The notes under the pieces were generated by a model. It was not told the origin of the DNA, did no database searches, and saw nothing but the letters and a program-made list of their open reading frames with translations. Positions 1-10,790 of a stretch of 64,000 nt of DNA are shown here, one piece after another. Position 1 is the first letter of the stretch. Each line of letters starts with the position of its first letter. Source of the stretch: Ontholestes murinus (taxonomy: Eukaryota; Arthropoda; Insecta; Coleoptera; Staphylinidae); the NCBI GenBank assembly GCA_963969525.1, contig OZ018394.1:18058976-18122975 (forward strand), written 5' to 3'. The position numbers and the translations under genes are program-made.

Positions 1-2900
1 CAAACCCTAATCCGATAATGCAATCTACCAACCATAACATGGCTAATAAATCCAATCGAATTATCTAGTGCATTATATTTCAGTTGCGACCGTAATGAAT
101 ACACATATCAATATGTATGTATCTGATATTGTGATGTAACATAAGCTATAGTAAAGTAATAGGTAAAGATTTGAATTTACTTAATAAACAATTTTTTTCT
201 ATTAGAAACAAAAATTGTCAAAACCGGTGATTAGCTATTGTTAACAGGAAAAATATTATTTGAATTTATCGTGTAAACTTTTCTACTTATATTAACATTA
301 ATTGAAAAATGTATAATTTTAATTAAAATGCATTTTTTAAAGCCCTTCTCGGTTTCTTTCATAAAACTTAAAATAATGCCTTCCATTGTCTTCTGGCGTG
401 ACACAATAAATGTGAATGAACCGAGTTATATTCTACTCAAGTGCACGTAAATGGGATTATATCTCTTCTTTATAATTCCAAACTTATGTGTCAAAATATA
501 AGTTTCGCGTAAAACGCCCGCGTTTTTTTTTTTAACTCTTATCAACTTCATATTCTCGCCTTCGGATATTTAAAATAGTTGGTAAGCTCCGTCCGTAAGT
601 TTTTAGGGGAGTTTAAAACTTGTTAATTGAATCGTTACACATAAAAAAAGCGTTAATGGTTGATAATTTTATTTTAGTTCCAACCTAAATGGATAAATTT
701 TTCCCAGTGCGCGTGTATTATTAGTTTTTAGGAAAATTCGCTTTTGAGCAATAAATAAATAAAATAGAGTGGTTTTTAATGTTGGTGTTAAGATAATAAT
801 TATAAAATGTATTTATAGAATTATCGAAGTGATGGAAACTGAAATTATTCAACGATTCCAAACAGTATTTGATGTTGTCATTACGTATCTACCCTAAAGA
901 AATGCCGAATAATTTGAGAAGTGTTTATATTCCCATTAAGAGTTTTAATTGCTTTGCAAATAACAAATTATTTCTGCGGTTTATTGCCATACAAGGCCGT
1001 TAGGATCTCGGCCTTGATATAATTAAATTCTGTAAGATGAAACATACATTCCACAATCTTTTTTGCTCACTAATATTAATACATTCTTCTTAAATTAAGC
1101 TTGAAAAATTGTATATTATGGCTCTCTATATATTATATATTAAGAAAACTTATTTAGTGTGAAAAATTTTCATTTACAAATATGAAAAAACAATATTCTA
1201 GACTTTGAATTCTTTACCCTTTAGTTATATCAAAAAATCTAAATATTGCCTAAATGTGTGAATTGGAAAACACTCTAAATATTTGATACATTTGATTAAA
1301 GGCGAGGCGGCGCTGTTTCGGCTTCAATCCGCCTAAAAGCGATCACCACGTGATAGAATCTACGTTTCTGCATGAGAAACTGCATGTGGTTGTGCTACTT
1401 GTCTGGTGTGTAATGTGATCACTTTAAATGGATCTGTGAGGCGATTTCCAACTTTTTAAACAGATTGAAAATTCCATTACATGACACAAAAACGCACTGG
1501 AACGATAAAATAAATCCTTTCTGCACATTGAAATCAAACGCACCGTTTTCTCCCTGCATAGCTAACACTGTTTGGCAATTAAAATTTAATTTAAAACCTA
1601 TCGGTAATATTAATTTTAATTTTAATTACAATACCTTGAATTGTAAATAATAAAGCATAGGCTTTTATTATATGCGAATTATTTATTTATAAATTATATT
1701 TTATCATTATAGGAAATAATTCATCAGTAGTTTATTTAATAAACCATTGAAAAAAAAAGATGAATTGTTTCATTTAATTACATTAATTTTCACGTAACAC
1801 AAAACAAAATATCTTATAAATGTTATGTATCTTATTACAATGAGTATTTGTTTGTTTGTAGGATAAAACCAGATTAACTAGTGAAATACGTTAACGATAA
1901 AATGTTGTACGTATTAATCTTCCACGTCAATTACAAATCACTGTATCCTATTAAGTCATAAGCTGCGGCCTCATTTGGCAAAATTGAGCAAATGCAAAGT
2001 GGCTCTCTAGCCAACTCATTAAACAGGATAATTAAATTCCACACACGTTTAGTCTAGCTTCCTATTCAATACCAATGTTAATGCTTCTATTGCATTCGAT
2101 TGGTTTTAATGGCTGTATGTAATGACACTTTATAGTAAATTATCCGTAAACTGTAAACGTGCATTAAGCATTAATGTTTTCAGTTGGATGTAATGATTCG
2201 TAATCTATCAAAAAGCACGGAAATTTGTTACCTTTTATAATTTTAAATTCATACCATTTAAAGCAAATACACGTCAATTAATATTTTTTATCATTGAATC
2301 AATCATAATGATTGATTCCTATTTGAATTATATATATTTTATGTCTTCTCCTTAATTATATTCAAAATGCGTCACAAAGTAAACACCACCATAATGAAAC
2401 ATTTATATATCATAAATAAGAAAATATAGCTTAAGCAGAAAACTAAAGTATTTATTTCATCATCATTATTTTAATGCTTTTTATCCACTGTCCTTTTGTC
2501 ATTATTCTAAGAAAATATAATATTGCTAGTTATTATGTAGTTCAAATATATCAGAATTACAAAACGCAATAAACTAGATAGATATCTAAAAAATTGGTTT
2601 AACCATTTGTATATTCTACTTTTAGTTAAAAAAGTTAAGGTGATATTCTAATAAATGTCCAAAGAAAATACTACAGAAGAAAAGCATTAAAACAATTTAA
2701 CATATTTTTTATACAGATACTAAAAATGAAATATAATTGAAGAAAAAATAAAACCAAATTCGAGACAATTAAAAATTAAAAATCCGAGAATTGAAAAATA
2801 AAAGGTCTCCTTTCAATATACAGATTTTCTCATTGCCTCCCTCTTCCAGCCCAGTTTCAATAAAACCTGTACACTAGTTCCATCCTCTCTCATTCATTCT
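1..2900. other. Unique AT-rich noncoding DNA
   Basis: No open frame has coding character and I see no TE protein similarity. The sequence is not internally repetitive and looks like ordinary insect intergenic or intronic DNA. The one short open frame (1465-1650) is low-complexity K/N/F-rich and unsupported. Near 2355-2378 a fragment matches, in reverse orientation, the tail motif of the foldback insertions described below. Confidence 0.6.
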
Positions 2901-3439
2901 GTTACCTTCTTGCATGAGAATAATTACAAAGATCTCAAAATCTTAGAAATTATTTATTAAATAAATTAAAGACATTACTAATTACAAGGATTTTTTGGCA
3001 TGGACTGTAGTCATCCGAATTCATTTTTTATTATGGTAAATTTTAAAGAGGAGAAAATATCTAAAAATTGTTGAAGCCTCAATCAAGCAATGATTTTTCA
3101 AAAATTCTCATTAGTTAAAGCAAGAAATGTTAAAAATATCTTTAAAACAATGAAAGACATCTGAACGAAAATTGTTACAATAATATAAGGAATCTTTGAA
3201 AATTCTAGGACTACAAAGAAAAATTGCCTAAAATGTTTGAACCCTCTAAACAAATACTCGAAATTATGTGCTTTTTTTGAGAATTCTGATAAAGGTTTAA
3301 ATTAGTAAAATGAGAAAATGATTCAAGAAATTCTAATAAGTTCAATGTTAAAAATTTTCAAAAAAATTGTAAGTAAATTCTGAAAATCTAGAAGAGATAT
3401 TGCCCAAAATATTTTGAAACCTCAAATAAAACTCTCCAA

Positions 3440-3632
3440 TATTTGATGTCTGAGGCGTTTAATTCGTGTTACATCTTGAATGACTTGAACACAATAACTT
3501 TGTTTTATCACTATATTTGAAAAAAAATCACAGTACACTTTTAGTTTGATAATGACCAGCTTATAGCTGAAACTATAGTGACTGTATTTTTTTTAAATAT
3601 AGTGGTAAAACAAGTTATTGTGTCTCAATTAC
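3440..3632. mobile_element. Foldback insertion 1 (193 bp) with 12 bp TSD
   Basis: The insert is bounded by perfect 12 bp direct repeats AAAACTCTCCAA at 3428-3439 and 3633-3644, which belong to the host satellite unit. It starts with a nonpalindromic tail (motif TTCGTGTTACATCTTGAATG at 3462-3481), followed by a palindrome whose arms begin ACACAATAACTTTGTTTTATC and end in GATAAAACAAGTTATTGTGT. Between the arms lies a hammerhead-like string: TTGATAA (3546-3552), stem AGCT/AGCT (3558-3561, 3565-3568), GAAA (3569-3572), then self-complementary CTATAG (3573-3578). It encodes no protein. A PLE-derived or similar reverse-transcribed RNA is my best guess. Confidence 0.75.
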
Positions 3633-4800
3633 AAAACTCTCCAAATTAAAAGCAAATGCTCTTCAAAAATTCTGATAATTTAGAGCAAAAATTATTCAAA
3701 AATTCTCAATAAAATAAGTAATCTAGAAGAGAAATTTATTGAAAGTTTCGGAACCTTAAAATTAAATTCTCCTAATTTGGAGCAAAGATCGTTCATTCAT
3801 TTCTGATAAGTTAAAGCAAGTATTGTTTAAATATTTAAAGAATGAAAGTAACTTGGACGAAAAACTATTAAAATAAAAAAAGGAATGCTTGAAAATTTTA
3901 GAAATCTAGAAAAGAAATCGCCTGAAAATTTTTGATCCTTAAAATAATATTCCCAAAATTTGGATCAAATTCAAAAATTCTGTTCAGTTTAAACAAGAAC
4001 TGTTGAAAATATCTCAAAAAATCCAAACTTGAACGAAAAATTCTTGTAATAAAAGATAAAATGTTTAAAAAGTCACGAAATCTGAAAGAAAAATAGCCTG
4101 AAAATGTTTCAACCATTAAATAACATTCGTGAAATTTAGCGCAAAAACTGTTAAGTTGAGTCAAAATATATAACAGCCTGGACAAAAAACTGTTAGAATA
4201 AAATAAGAAACGTTCTAAAATTCTGAAAATTACCTAAGATTTATTGAAACCTCAAATAACATTCACCAAATTGAAAGCAAATATTTTTTAAAAATTCTGA
4301 AGAATTCTAGGACTACAAAAAAAATTGCCTAAAAATGTTTATAACAATAAAATACTCGAAATTAGTTTTTTTTGAGAATTCTGATAAGTTAAATAGTAAA
4401 AATTTTCAAAATGTAACAAATCTAGACGAAAAACTGTTGGAATAAAATAAGGAATGTTTGAAACGTCTTCATCTAGCCTAAACATTTTTGAAACCTCAAA
4501 TAAAACTCTCCAAATTGAAAGAACAAACATTCCCATAATTTAGAGCAAATTTTAAGAAAAAATCTCAATACAATAAGTAATCTAAAAGAGAAATTGGTTG
4601 AAAGTTTCGGAACCTTTAAATTAAATTCTTCAAATTTGGAGCAAAGATTGTTCAAAAATTCTGATAAGTTAAAGTAAGTATTATTGAAATATATTCAAGA
4701 ATGAAAGTAACTTTTACGAAAAACGATTGAAATAAAATAAAGAATGCTTGAAAACGCTTAGAAATCTAGAAAAGAAATTGCCTGAAAATTTTTGTTACTT

Positions 4801-5008
4801 AAAATAATATTCCTAAAATTTGGATCAAATAGTTTTCAAAAATTCTATTGTTGGCTTGATTTTAAGTGAAGTGTTTTGTAAATGAAAATAACACACAGTT
4901 TGAAGGAATAAACTGGGTGTTATTTTCATTTACAAAACACTTCACTTAAACTCACGCCTACAATAGAATTTTTGAAAACTATTTGATCCAATTTGGGAAT
5001 ATTATTTC
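4801..5008. repeat. Long near-perfect palindrome (about 100 bp arms)
   Basis: Bases 4801-4902 pair with 4907-5008 at roughly 90 percent identity, leaving a loop of only a few bases. The inner half of each arm is insert sequence (TTTAAGTGAAGTGTTTTGTA and onwards). The outer half (4801-4850) is host satellite A, which is reproduced inverted at 4960-5006. The inverted copy thus extends past the insertion point into flanking target DNA, which ordinary terminal inverted repeats do not do. Confidence 0.8.
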
Positions 5009-5320
5009 ACTTCTCCTCCCCTCACAATTCATCAATTCATTTGTGCGAATCATCAGGACAGTTCAGCTAGCTAGCAAAGATACTTTTTTTCTCACTTTAA
5101 ATTCAAGACAGGGCTGAAAGACCGCAGGTCTATAGCCCAGACGGACTAACACCATATATCTGATTCATATTAATTGTTATTATTGTATGTATTATGTTTG
5201 TCCAAATAAAGATGTATGTATATATTTCACTTCACTTTTTGTTCACCTTTTGAACGAAATGTACATACAAAACTTAATAAACAAGTGACGTAGGGAATAA
5301 ACTGTGGGTTATTTTCATTT
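4851..5320. mobile_element. Composite foldback insertion containing a nested LINE tail
   Basis: Satellite A stops at AAAAATTCTATTG (4838-4850) and resumes at AAAAATTCTGTTG (5321-5333), a probable 13 bp TSD with one mismatch. Inside lie the inner part of the 4801-5008 palindrome, a 209 bp LINE 3' end (5014-5222), and a right part with another hammerhead-like core: GTTCA (5241-5245) pairing with TGAAC (5251-5255), GAAA (5256-5259), then self-complementary TGTACA (5260-5265). The last 40 bases repeat part of the palindrome arm (TGTGGGTTATTTTCATTT). Confidence 0.6.
5014..5222 (+). mobile_element. Jockey-like LINE, severely 5'-truncated 3' end (209 bp)
   Basis: This matches the last coding bases and 3' UTR of the longer LINE at 46955-49052: a CAATTCATCAATTCAT block, a GCTAGCTAGCAA block, a TCAAGACAGGGC block, a TATAGCCCA block and the terminal AATAAAGATGT. 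It is flanked by perfect 11 bp direct repeats TATTTCACTTC at 5003-5013 and 5223-5233, marking target-primed insertion into the foldback composite. It has no coding potential. The tail ends in short TATG repeats, not poly(A). Confidence 0.88.
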
Positions 5321-5645
5321 AAAAATTCTGTTGAGTTAAAGCTGTATCTCAAAAAAAATGCAAACATGGGCGAAAAATTCTTGAAAAATATTTTTTGAAA
5401 AGTCTAGAAATCTGGAAGGAAAATTGCCTGAAAATTTTTGCACCTTTAAATAACATCCTTGAAATTTAGCACAAATATTTAAAAAAAAACTGATAAGTTG
5501 AGGCAAGATATATTAAAAAAATTCTTAAAAAATCAAATGAACCTGGACGAAAATTGTTGGAATAATATAAGGAACGTTCGAAAATTCTTGAAATCTAGAA
5601 GAAAAATTGCATAAAATTTATTGAAACCCCAAATAACATTCTCCA

Positions 5646-5837
5646 TTTTAATTTTAATTTGGTTGATTGAGTTACTTGAAGATAATAATAACTTTGATTA
5701 AAACACTTAGAACCTTTCTTCAATATTTTATTTTTATCCAGATTGTATCAAACCATTGATAATGGACACTTTGTGTCCGAAATGTACATCTGGATAAAAA
5801 TAAAATATTGAAGAAAGGTTCTAAGTGTTTTAATCAA
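5646..5837. mobile_element. Foldback insertion 2 (192 bp) with 11 bp TSD and hammerhead-like core
   Basis: Direct repeats AACATTCTCCA at 5635-5645 and 5838-5848 flank the insert. A left tail (5646 to about 5693) is followed by two perfect or near-perfect arms of about 50 bp (5694-5745 and 5788-5837). The loop holds the best hammerhead-like string in the window: CCA/TGG stem I (5753-5755, 5791-5793), TTGATAA (5756-5762), GGACAC/GTGTCC stem II (5764-5769, 5773-5778), GAAA (5779-5782), self-complementary TGTACA (5783-5788), TC (5789-5790). The catalytic strand departs from the canonical CTGATGA at two bases. Confidence 0.78.
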
Positions 5838-6141
5838 AACATTCTCCAAATTAAAAGCAAATGTTTTTCAAAAATTCTGAAGTGTTAGAGCAAGAAATAT
5901 TAAAAATTATTGGAATATAATAAGAAATAATTGAAATTACTATACAATCTAGAAAAGGCCTAAATATGTTTGAAAATCGAATGCAAATGATTTTCACACA
6001 TTTTGATAAGTGATATTCTCAATAAAATTAAAAAAAAAAAAACTGGACAAAGAATTACTGGAATATAATAAGAAATTCTTGAAAATTCTAGAAATCTAGA
6101 ACAGAAATGGCCTAAACAATTTTGAATTTTCCAAATAAGTA

Positions 6142-6275
6142 AAACAATTAACTTTGTTGGTTTCACTTTTTGTTATATAGATATTATATTATTTATTATA
6201 TAAAAGGGATACCAACAAAATTAATTGTTTTATTTATTTTGAATTATCAAAATGTACCACGAAATAAAAGCCCAA
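6142..6275. mobile_element. Probable foldback insertion 3 (reverse orientation)
   Basis: A palindrome (AAAACAATTAACTTTGTTGG against CCAACAAAATTAATTGTTTT) is followed on the right by the family tail in reverse (TCAAAATGTACCACGAAATA at 6248-6267). The plan is the same as the copies with TSDs, but I could not find a clear duplication here, so the boundaries are approximate. Confidence 0.5.
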
Positions 6276-6429
6276 CAGATACTTATTTAATTTAGATTTT
6301 ATTGTTTAATTTATTGTAAATGATTTTTAAAAATTTTAAGAAACGTTTGAGAAGAATTGAAGAAAACTATTAAAAAAAAATGATTGAAAATGATAAAACT
6401 TATAAAGAAAATTTTTGAAATTACTAGAT

Positions 6430-8430
6430 TATCCTGAAACATTTCCGTTATTTAGAAAAAAATTTCTTCCAACTGTTGCTGAAAGTTGCTGTAAAGTAGA
6501 AAAAGGAATGCGCAATTGTTTAATGATAAAAAAATTAGATCTCTAAAAGAGAATTTCCTTGAAAATTCTAGAACTTTTGAAGATTTTCCGAAATTAGTTA
6601 TTCCTGAAAAATTAATATTGGGAGAAGTAATACACTTGTTATGTTCCATTTGTTTATTATCAGGTAACTGACACGTGTTTCGGTCCTTACGGATCATTCT
6701 CAAAGTTAAAAGTTTTAACTTTGAGAATGATCCGTAAGGACCAAAACACGTGTCAGTTACCTGATAATAAACAAATGGAACATAACAAGTGTATTACTTC
6801 TCCCAATATGAAAATTTGGTTCCATCAAGAATGTAGCAAAACAAGTATCGAATTTAATGAAAAATTAATTTAAAAAAGTAGAAAAAGGTTCTTGATGTAG
6901 ACTATAGCAAGGAATTTTTGAAAAGAAACAAAGACTTTTCAAATATTGAATCAAAGCAAAAATTCAAGAAAGAACAATTTCTGAAAAAATAAAAATTCTA
7001 TTGATTTCGAAATATACTGACAAATTTTTGAAAATAGGGAAACAAAAAATGGAAGGAATGCTTTAAAATTATAAAACGAAAATTCATGCAACTTGAAAAC
7101 AAAAATTGCAATAATCTAAAAAAGATAAGTTACTAAGGAAGCCCTGTGTTTTCTTCATACCTGTCTCTTTTACTTCCTATATTTGTTTTACTCCCACTGA
7201 ATTACTCTTTACTAGAAACTTTGATTCTCCTTATTTATCTCTATTTTCTCATAATCTTTTATTTTCCTGAAACATTTCTGTTATTTAAAAAAAAAATCTT
7301 CCAACTGTTGCTGAAAATTACTGTAAAGTAGAATAAATAATGTTGGAATGTTCAGTTGTTTAATGATAAAAAATTTAGATCTCTAAAAGTGAACTTCCTT
7401 GAACATTCTAGAACTTTGGAAGACTTTGAGAAATTTGGAAGAGTTATTACTGAAAAATTCATTTAAAAATGTAGAAACCGGTTCTTGCTGTAGAATATAA
7501 CAAGACATTTTTGAAAAGTAAGAGAAATATTTTAAATATTTAATCAAATCAAAAATTCAAGAAAGAGCAATTTTTTGAAAGTATAATTCATTTATAAAAA
7601 TTCTAGTGATTTGGAAATTTACTGACAAATGTTTCAAAACAGGAAAAAAAAAATGAAAGGAATGGTTTAAAATCCTAACACGAAAATTCATGCAATTTGA
7701 TAACAAAAATTGCAAAAATTAAAAAAAAATAAATTAAAAAGGAAGTCCCGTGTTTTCTCCACATCTGTCTCTTTTACTATTTTACTCCCACACTCTACTA
7801 CATACTTTGATTCTCCTTATTCATCTCTATTTTCTTGTAATCTTTTATTTTCCTGAAACATTTCCGTTATTTAGAAAAAAATCTTCCAACTGTTGCTGAA
7901 AGTTACTGTAAAATAGAATAAGTAATGTTGTAATGTTCAGTTGTTTAATGATAAAAAATTTAGATCTCTAAAAGAGAACTTCCTTGAACTTTCTAGAACT
8001 TTGGAAGACTTTCAGAAATTTGGAAGAGTTATTACTGAAAAATTCATTTAAAAAAAAGAAACTGGTTCTTGCTGTAGAATATAACCAGAAATTTTTGAAA
8101 AGAAAGAAAGATATTTCAAACATTCAATCAAATCAAAAATTCAAGAAAGAGCAATTGCTGGAATGTATTAATCCTTTATAAAAATTCTAGTGATTGACAA
8201 ATTTTTGTAAACAGGAAAACAAAAAAGAGAGGAATGCTTTAAAATTCTAAAACGCAAATTCATGCAATTTGAAAACAAAAATTGAAAAATCTAAAAAAAA
8301 TGAGTTACAAAGGAAGTCTCCTGTTTTTTCCATATCTGTCTCTTTTACTTCCTATATTTATTCTACTCCCACTGAATTACTCTCTACTAGAAACTTTGAT
8401 TCTGCTTATTCATCTCTATTTTCTTATATT
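6430..8430. repeat. Tandem array of about 570-600 bp units
   Basis: Three to four copies of one unit are seen. A block starting CCTGTGTTTTCTTCATACCT and running through CTTTTACTTCC recurs near 7145, 7747 and 8318. A block CCTGAAACATTTCCGTTATTTA with CTTCCAACTGTTGCTGAAA recurs near 6432, 7267 and 7853. The first unit is longer because it carries foldback insertion 4. Short open frames here are repeat artefacts. A reverse family-tail fragment (TTCAAGATGTATCACAAAGT) interrupts the last unit near 8437-8456. Confidence 0.75.
6617..6857. mobile_element. Foldback insertion 4 (241 bp) with 12 bp TSD and paired hammerhead-like cores
   Basis: Direct repeats TGAAAAATTAAT at 6605-6616 and 6858-6869 flank the insert, and sister tandem units show the uninterrupted target. 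The left 190 bp form a nearly perfect palindrome (arms about 6617-6711 and 6713-6809), followed by a unique right tail. Each arm carries a hammerhead-like core reading outward. On the minus strand of the left arm there is an AACT/AGTT stem, a degenerate TTGAGAATGA, a short stem II, GAAA (6681-6678), palindromic CACGTG and TC. The right arm is the same except GAAA has become AAAA at 6743. Confidence 0.78.
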
Positions 8431-8489
8431 ATATTCAAGATGTATCACAAAGTGATGAAATTAAACAAATTCAAAATCTAAAAATCAGT

Positions 8490-9080
8490 TCAAAAAATGA
8501 CAGATGACAGAATAACAAATTTTCATTACAAAAACATCTGTAATAAAACAATTACATAACAATTGAAATTATACAAATTTAGATTCGAAAAATCAGATGA
8601 AAAATAACAGATGACACACAACAGATAACAAAACATTTGTAATAAGACAGTTGAACACAAACAATTGAAACTAGTCAAATGAAAACTCCAATAATCAAAA
8701 ATGACAGATGTTAGATGACAGAATATAAAATGACAGAATATAAGATGACAGATAACAAAAACACCTGTAATAAGACAGTTGAACACAAACAATTGAAATG
8801 AAACAAATTCAAAATCTAAAAATTAGTTCACAAAACGACAGAAATTTGTTATAAAACCAAATTTTCATAAAAACATCTGTAATATAACAATTACATAAGC
8901 AATTAAAATTATACAAATTTAGATTAAAAAAATCAGATGAAAAATAACAGATGACAGACAACAGATGACAAAAGGTTTGTAATAAGACAAACAATTGAAA
9001 TTAAATAAAATAAAAATAAAATGATAAAATGACAGATGACAGGTGATATAAGACAGATATTAGATAACAAATGACAAATT
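8490..9080. repeat. TGACAGA-rich tandem array, about 339 bp period
   Basis: The DNA is dominated by variants of ATGACAGATAACAGATGACA alternating with CATCTGTAATAAAACAATTA blocks. The block beginning AACATCTGTAATAAAACAAT near 8533 recurs near 8872. Open frames on the minus strand here are low-complexity products of the repeat. The array resumes at 10014-10790, and a diluted form appears at 56830-57010 and 58140-58230. Confidence 0.7.
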
Positions 9081-9084
9081 GAAA

Positions 9085-9480
9085 TGAAATATTCAAGGAA
9101 TATTCATGTCTTTTTTTCATTTTCAGCTTTTCAATTTTACACCACAACTGAAAGATTCATTCAATCGTGGATTTCTGATAAAATTTCAGTGGTCTCTCAT
9201 TATGATACACCCAGTTCAAGTATTTTCACCATTGCTTCATCATACAAACCAATGGCTTCGGGATGTGACCCTGCACATATAACTTTCATAGCTATAACCA
9301 GCAGGCTGTAACGATCTCCTCTACATACTCTTCGCACCCACACAATATTCATTTTTGCAGATTAAGGATACAAAGAATAAAATCAAAAAAATTAATACGG
9401 CTAAAACACTTTACAAATCTAATTTCGATTATATATTGCCATTCAAATTATTTAATTCCAGCGATCCCCCTCTCCCAAAT
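9085..9480. other. Non-repetitive segment between two arrays, identity unknown
   Basis: It contains an open frame of 75 codons at 9084-9311 whose product I do not recognise. It has no ribosomal context, domain or splice evidence to support it, and the opposite strand is also partly open. It may be a decayed TE fragment. Confidence 0.3.
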
Positions 9481-9490
9481 TGAGAAGGAT

Positions 9491-10013
9491 AACAAGTATT
9501 TCAAAGGTCAATGTGACTTGAAGGTAATTTGAATGTCAACATAAAAAAATGGTCAAGGTCGCTTAAATGTCAAGGTCGTTCAAGCACAAGGTCATATGAA
9601 AGTCAATGAATTTAAACTAGCCAATTCTAAAACCTCCTTATGTGAAGGTGACTTGAAGGTCATTTAAATGTCAACATCAAAAAAGTCAAGGTAATTTGGA
9701 TGTCAAGGACGTTCAATTACAAGGTCATATGCAGGACAAGAACCTCTTTGAACTTTGAACTAGTCGATTCTAAAATCTCTTTACGTCAAGGTGACTTAAA
9801 GGTCATTTAAATGTCAACATCAAAAAAGTCAAGATAATTTGGATGTCTATTTCGTTCGAGTACAAGGTCATATGAAGGTCAAGGACAAGAACCTCGGACT
9901 TTGAACTAGCCGATTCTAAAACCTCCTTACGACCCTCAAGGTCAGAAGAGGTTCTAGAATCTAAATCCTCCTTACGACCCTCAAGGTCAGAGGAGGTTCT
10001 AGAATCGGCTAGT
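9491..10013. repeat. Tandem repeat (about 135-143 bp unit) dense in AAGGTCA motifs
   Basis: Units begin at about 9511, 9648 and 9791 with GTGACTTGAAGGTCATTT. Each unit contains several AAGGTCA or TCAAGGTCR strings. In the segment I count about ten, for example near 9588, 9655, 9718, 9862, 9876, 9946 and 9984. These match the extended half-site bound by FTZ-F1, ERR and HR38-type nuclear receptors. The last unit is followed by a 40 bp duplication (9925-9962 and 9966-10004), and the right end (AGAATCGGCTAGTTC) is the inverse of the unit's GAACTAGCCGATTCT block. Confidence 0.7.
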
Positions 10014-10790
10014 TCCCCCAACTCAGATAACATATGACATATGGCAAATGACAGGTGACAAATAACAGATTAAAGATTAAAATGTGTATTGATCATTCAA
10101 AGTTGTAATAAATGTAACAAAACAATTACATAACCAATTAGTTATACAAATTTAAATTCGAAAAATCAAATGACAGATAACAGATGACAGATCACAGAAA
10201 CATCTGTAATAAAACAGTTGAACACAAATATTTGAAATTATACGGAATAAAAATGCAAAAATCAGATGACAAAATTAGATGATATAATGGCACATAATAA
10301 ATAGCAGGTGATAGAAGACAGATGTTAGGTAACAAATTACAGATAGCATATGGCAAAAGGCATCTGCCATTTGCATTTTGTCATATGTTGGGGTGACAGA
10401 TGAATTGAAATTGTGTATGAAATCATTCCAAATTACAAATACAACCATTCGAAATTATACAAATTTAAAATCAAAAAATCAGATGACAAAATGATCACAG
10501 AATGGCAGATGATAGATAACAAATTGCAAATGATAATTGTCAAAGGGTAGATAACATATGACAAAAGACTAATAAAGTCATTGAACACTAGCGATTTACA
10601 TTATAAAAATATAAAATTTGAACAAAATCACGTGGCACAATGACAAACACCAAAACAATTAAAATTATACAAATTTAAAATCATAAATACGTTTAACGTA
10701 ATAAAACAGTTGAAATTAAACAAATGCAAAATCAGTTCACAAAATGACAAATGGTAGATGACTGGATGGTAGATTACATAGGTAAAATAA
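10014..10790. repeat. TGACAGA-rich array, second part
   Basis: This is the same family as 8490-9080: ACAGATGACAGATCACAG, GGCAGATGATAGATAAC and similar strings. A block near 10100-10210 is homologous to the units at 8533 and 8872. No gene is seen. Confidence 0.65.

Larger units (their letters stand above)
3050..6420. repeat. Degenerate AT-rich satellite array A, unit about 170-180 bp
   Basis: The array repeats a recognisable block: a CTAGAAATCTAGAAAAGAAAT start, a CCTGAAAATTTTTG segment, then CTCAAATAA, CTCCAAATT and GAGCAAA segments. Block starts are seen near 3395, 3720, 3900, 4080, 4230, 4460, 4585, 4760, 5400, 5590 and 6090. Units are strongly diverged, but two consecutive units at about 3717-3980 recur almost unchanged at about 4575-4840, an 858 bp offset, so there is a higher-order period. 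Short open frames here are chance products of the repeat. Foldback insertions and a LINE tail interrupt the array. Confidence 0.75.

Noticed and set aside
8526..8994. Minus-strand open frames rich in C/F/H/I (88 and 61 codons)
   Set aside because: They are translations of the TGACAGA repeat; the repetitive peptide follows the DNA period.
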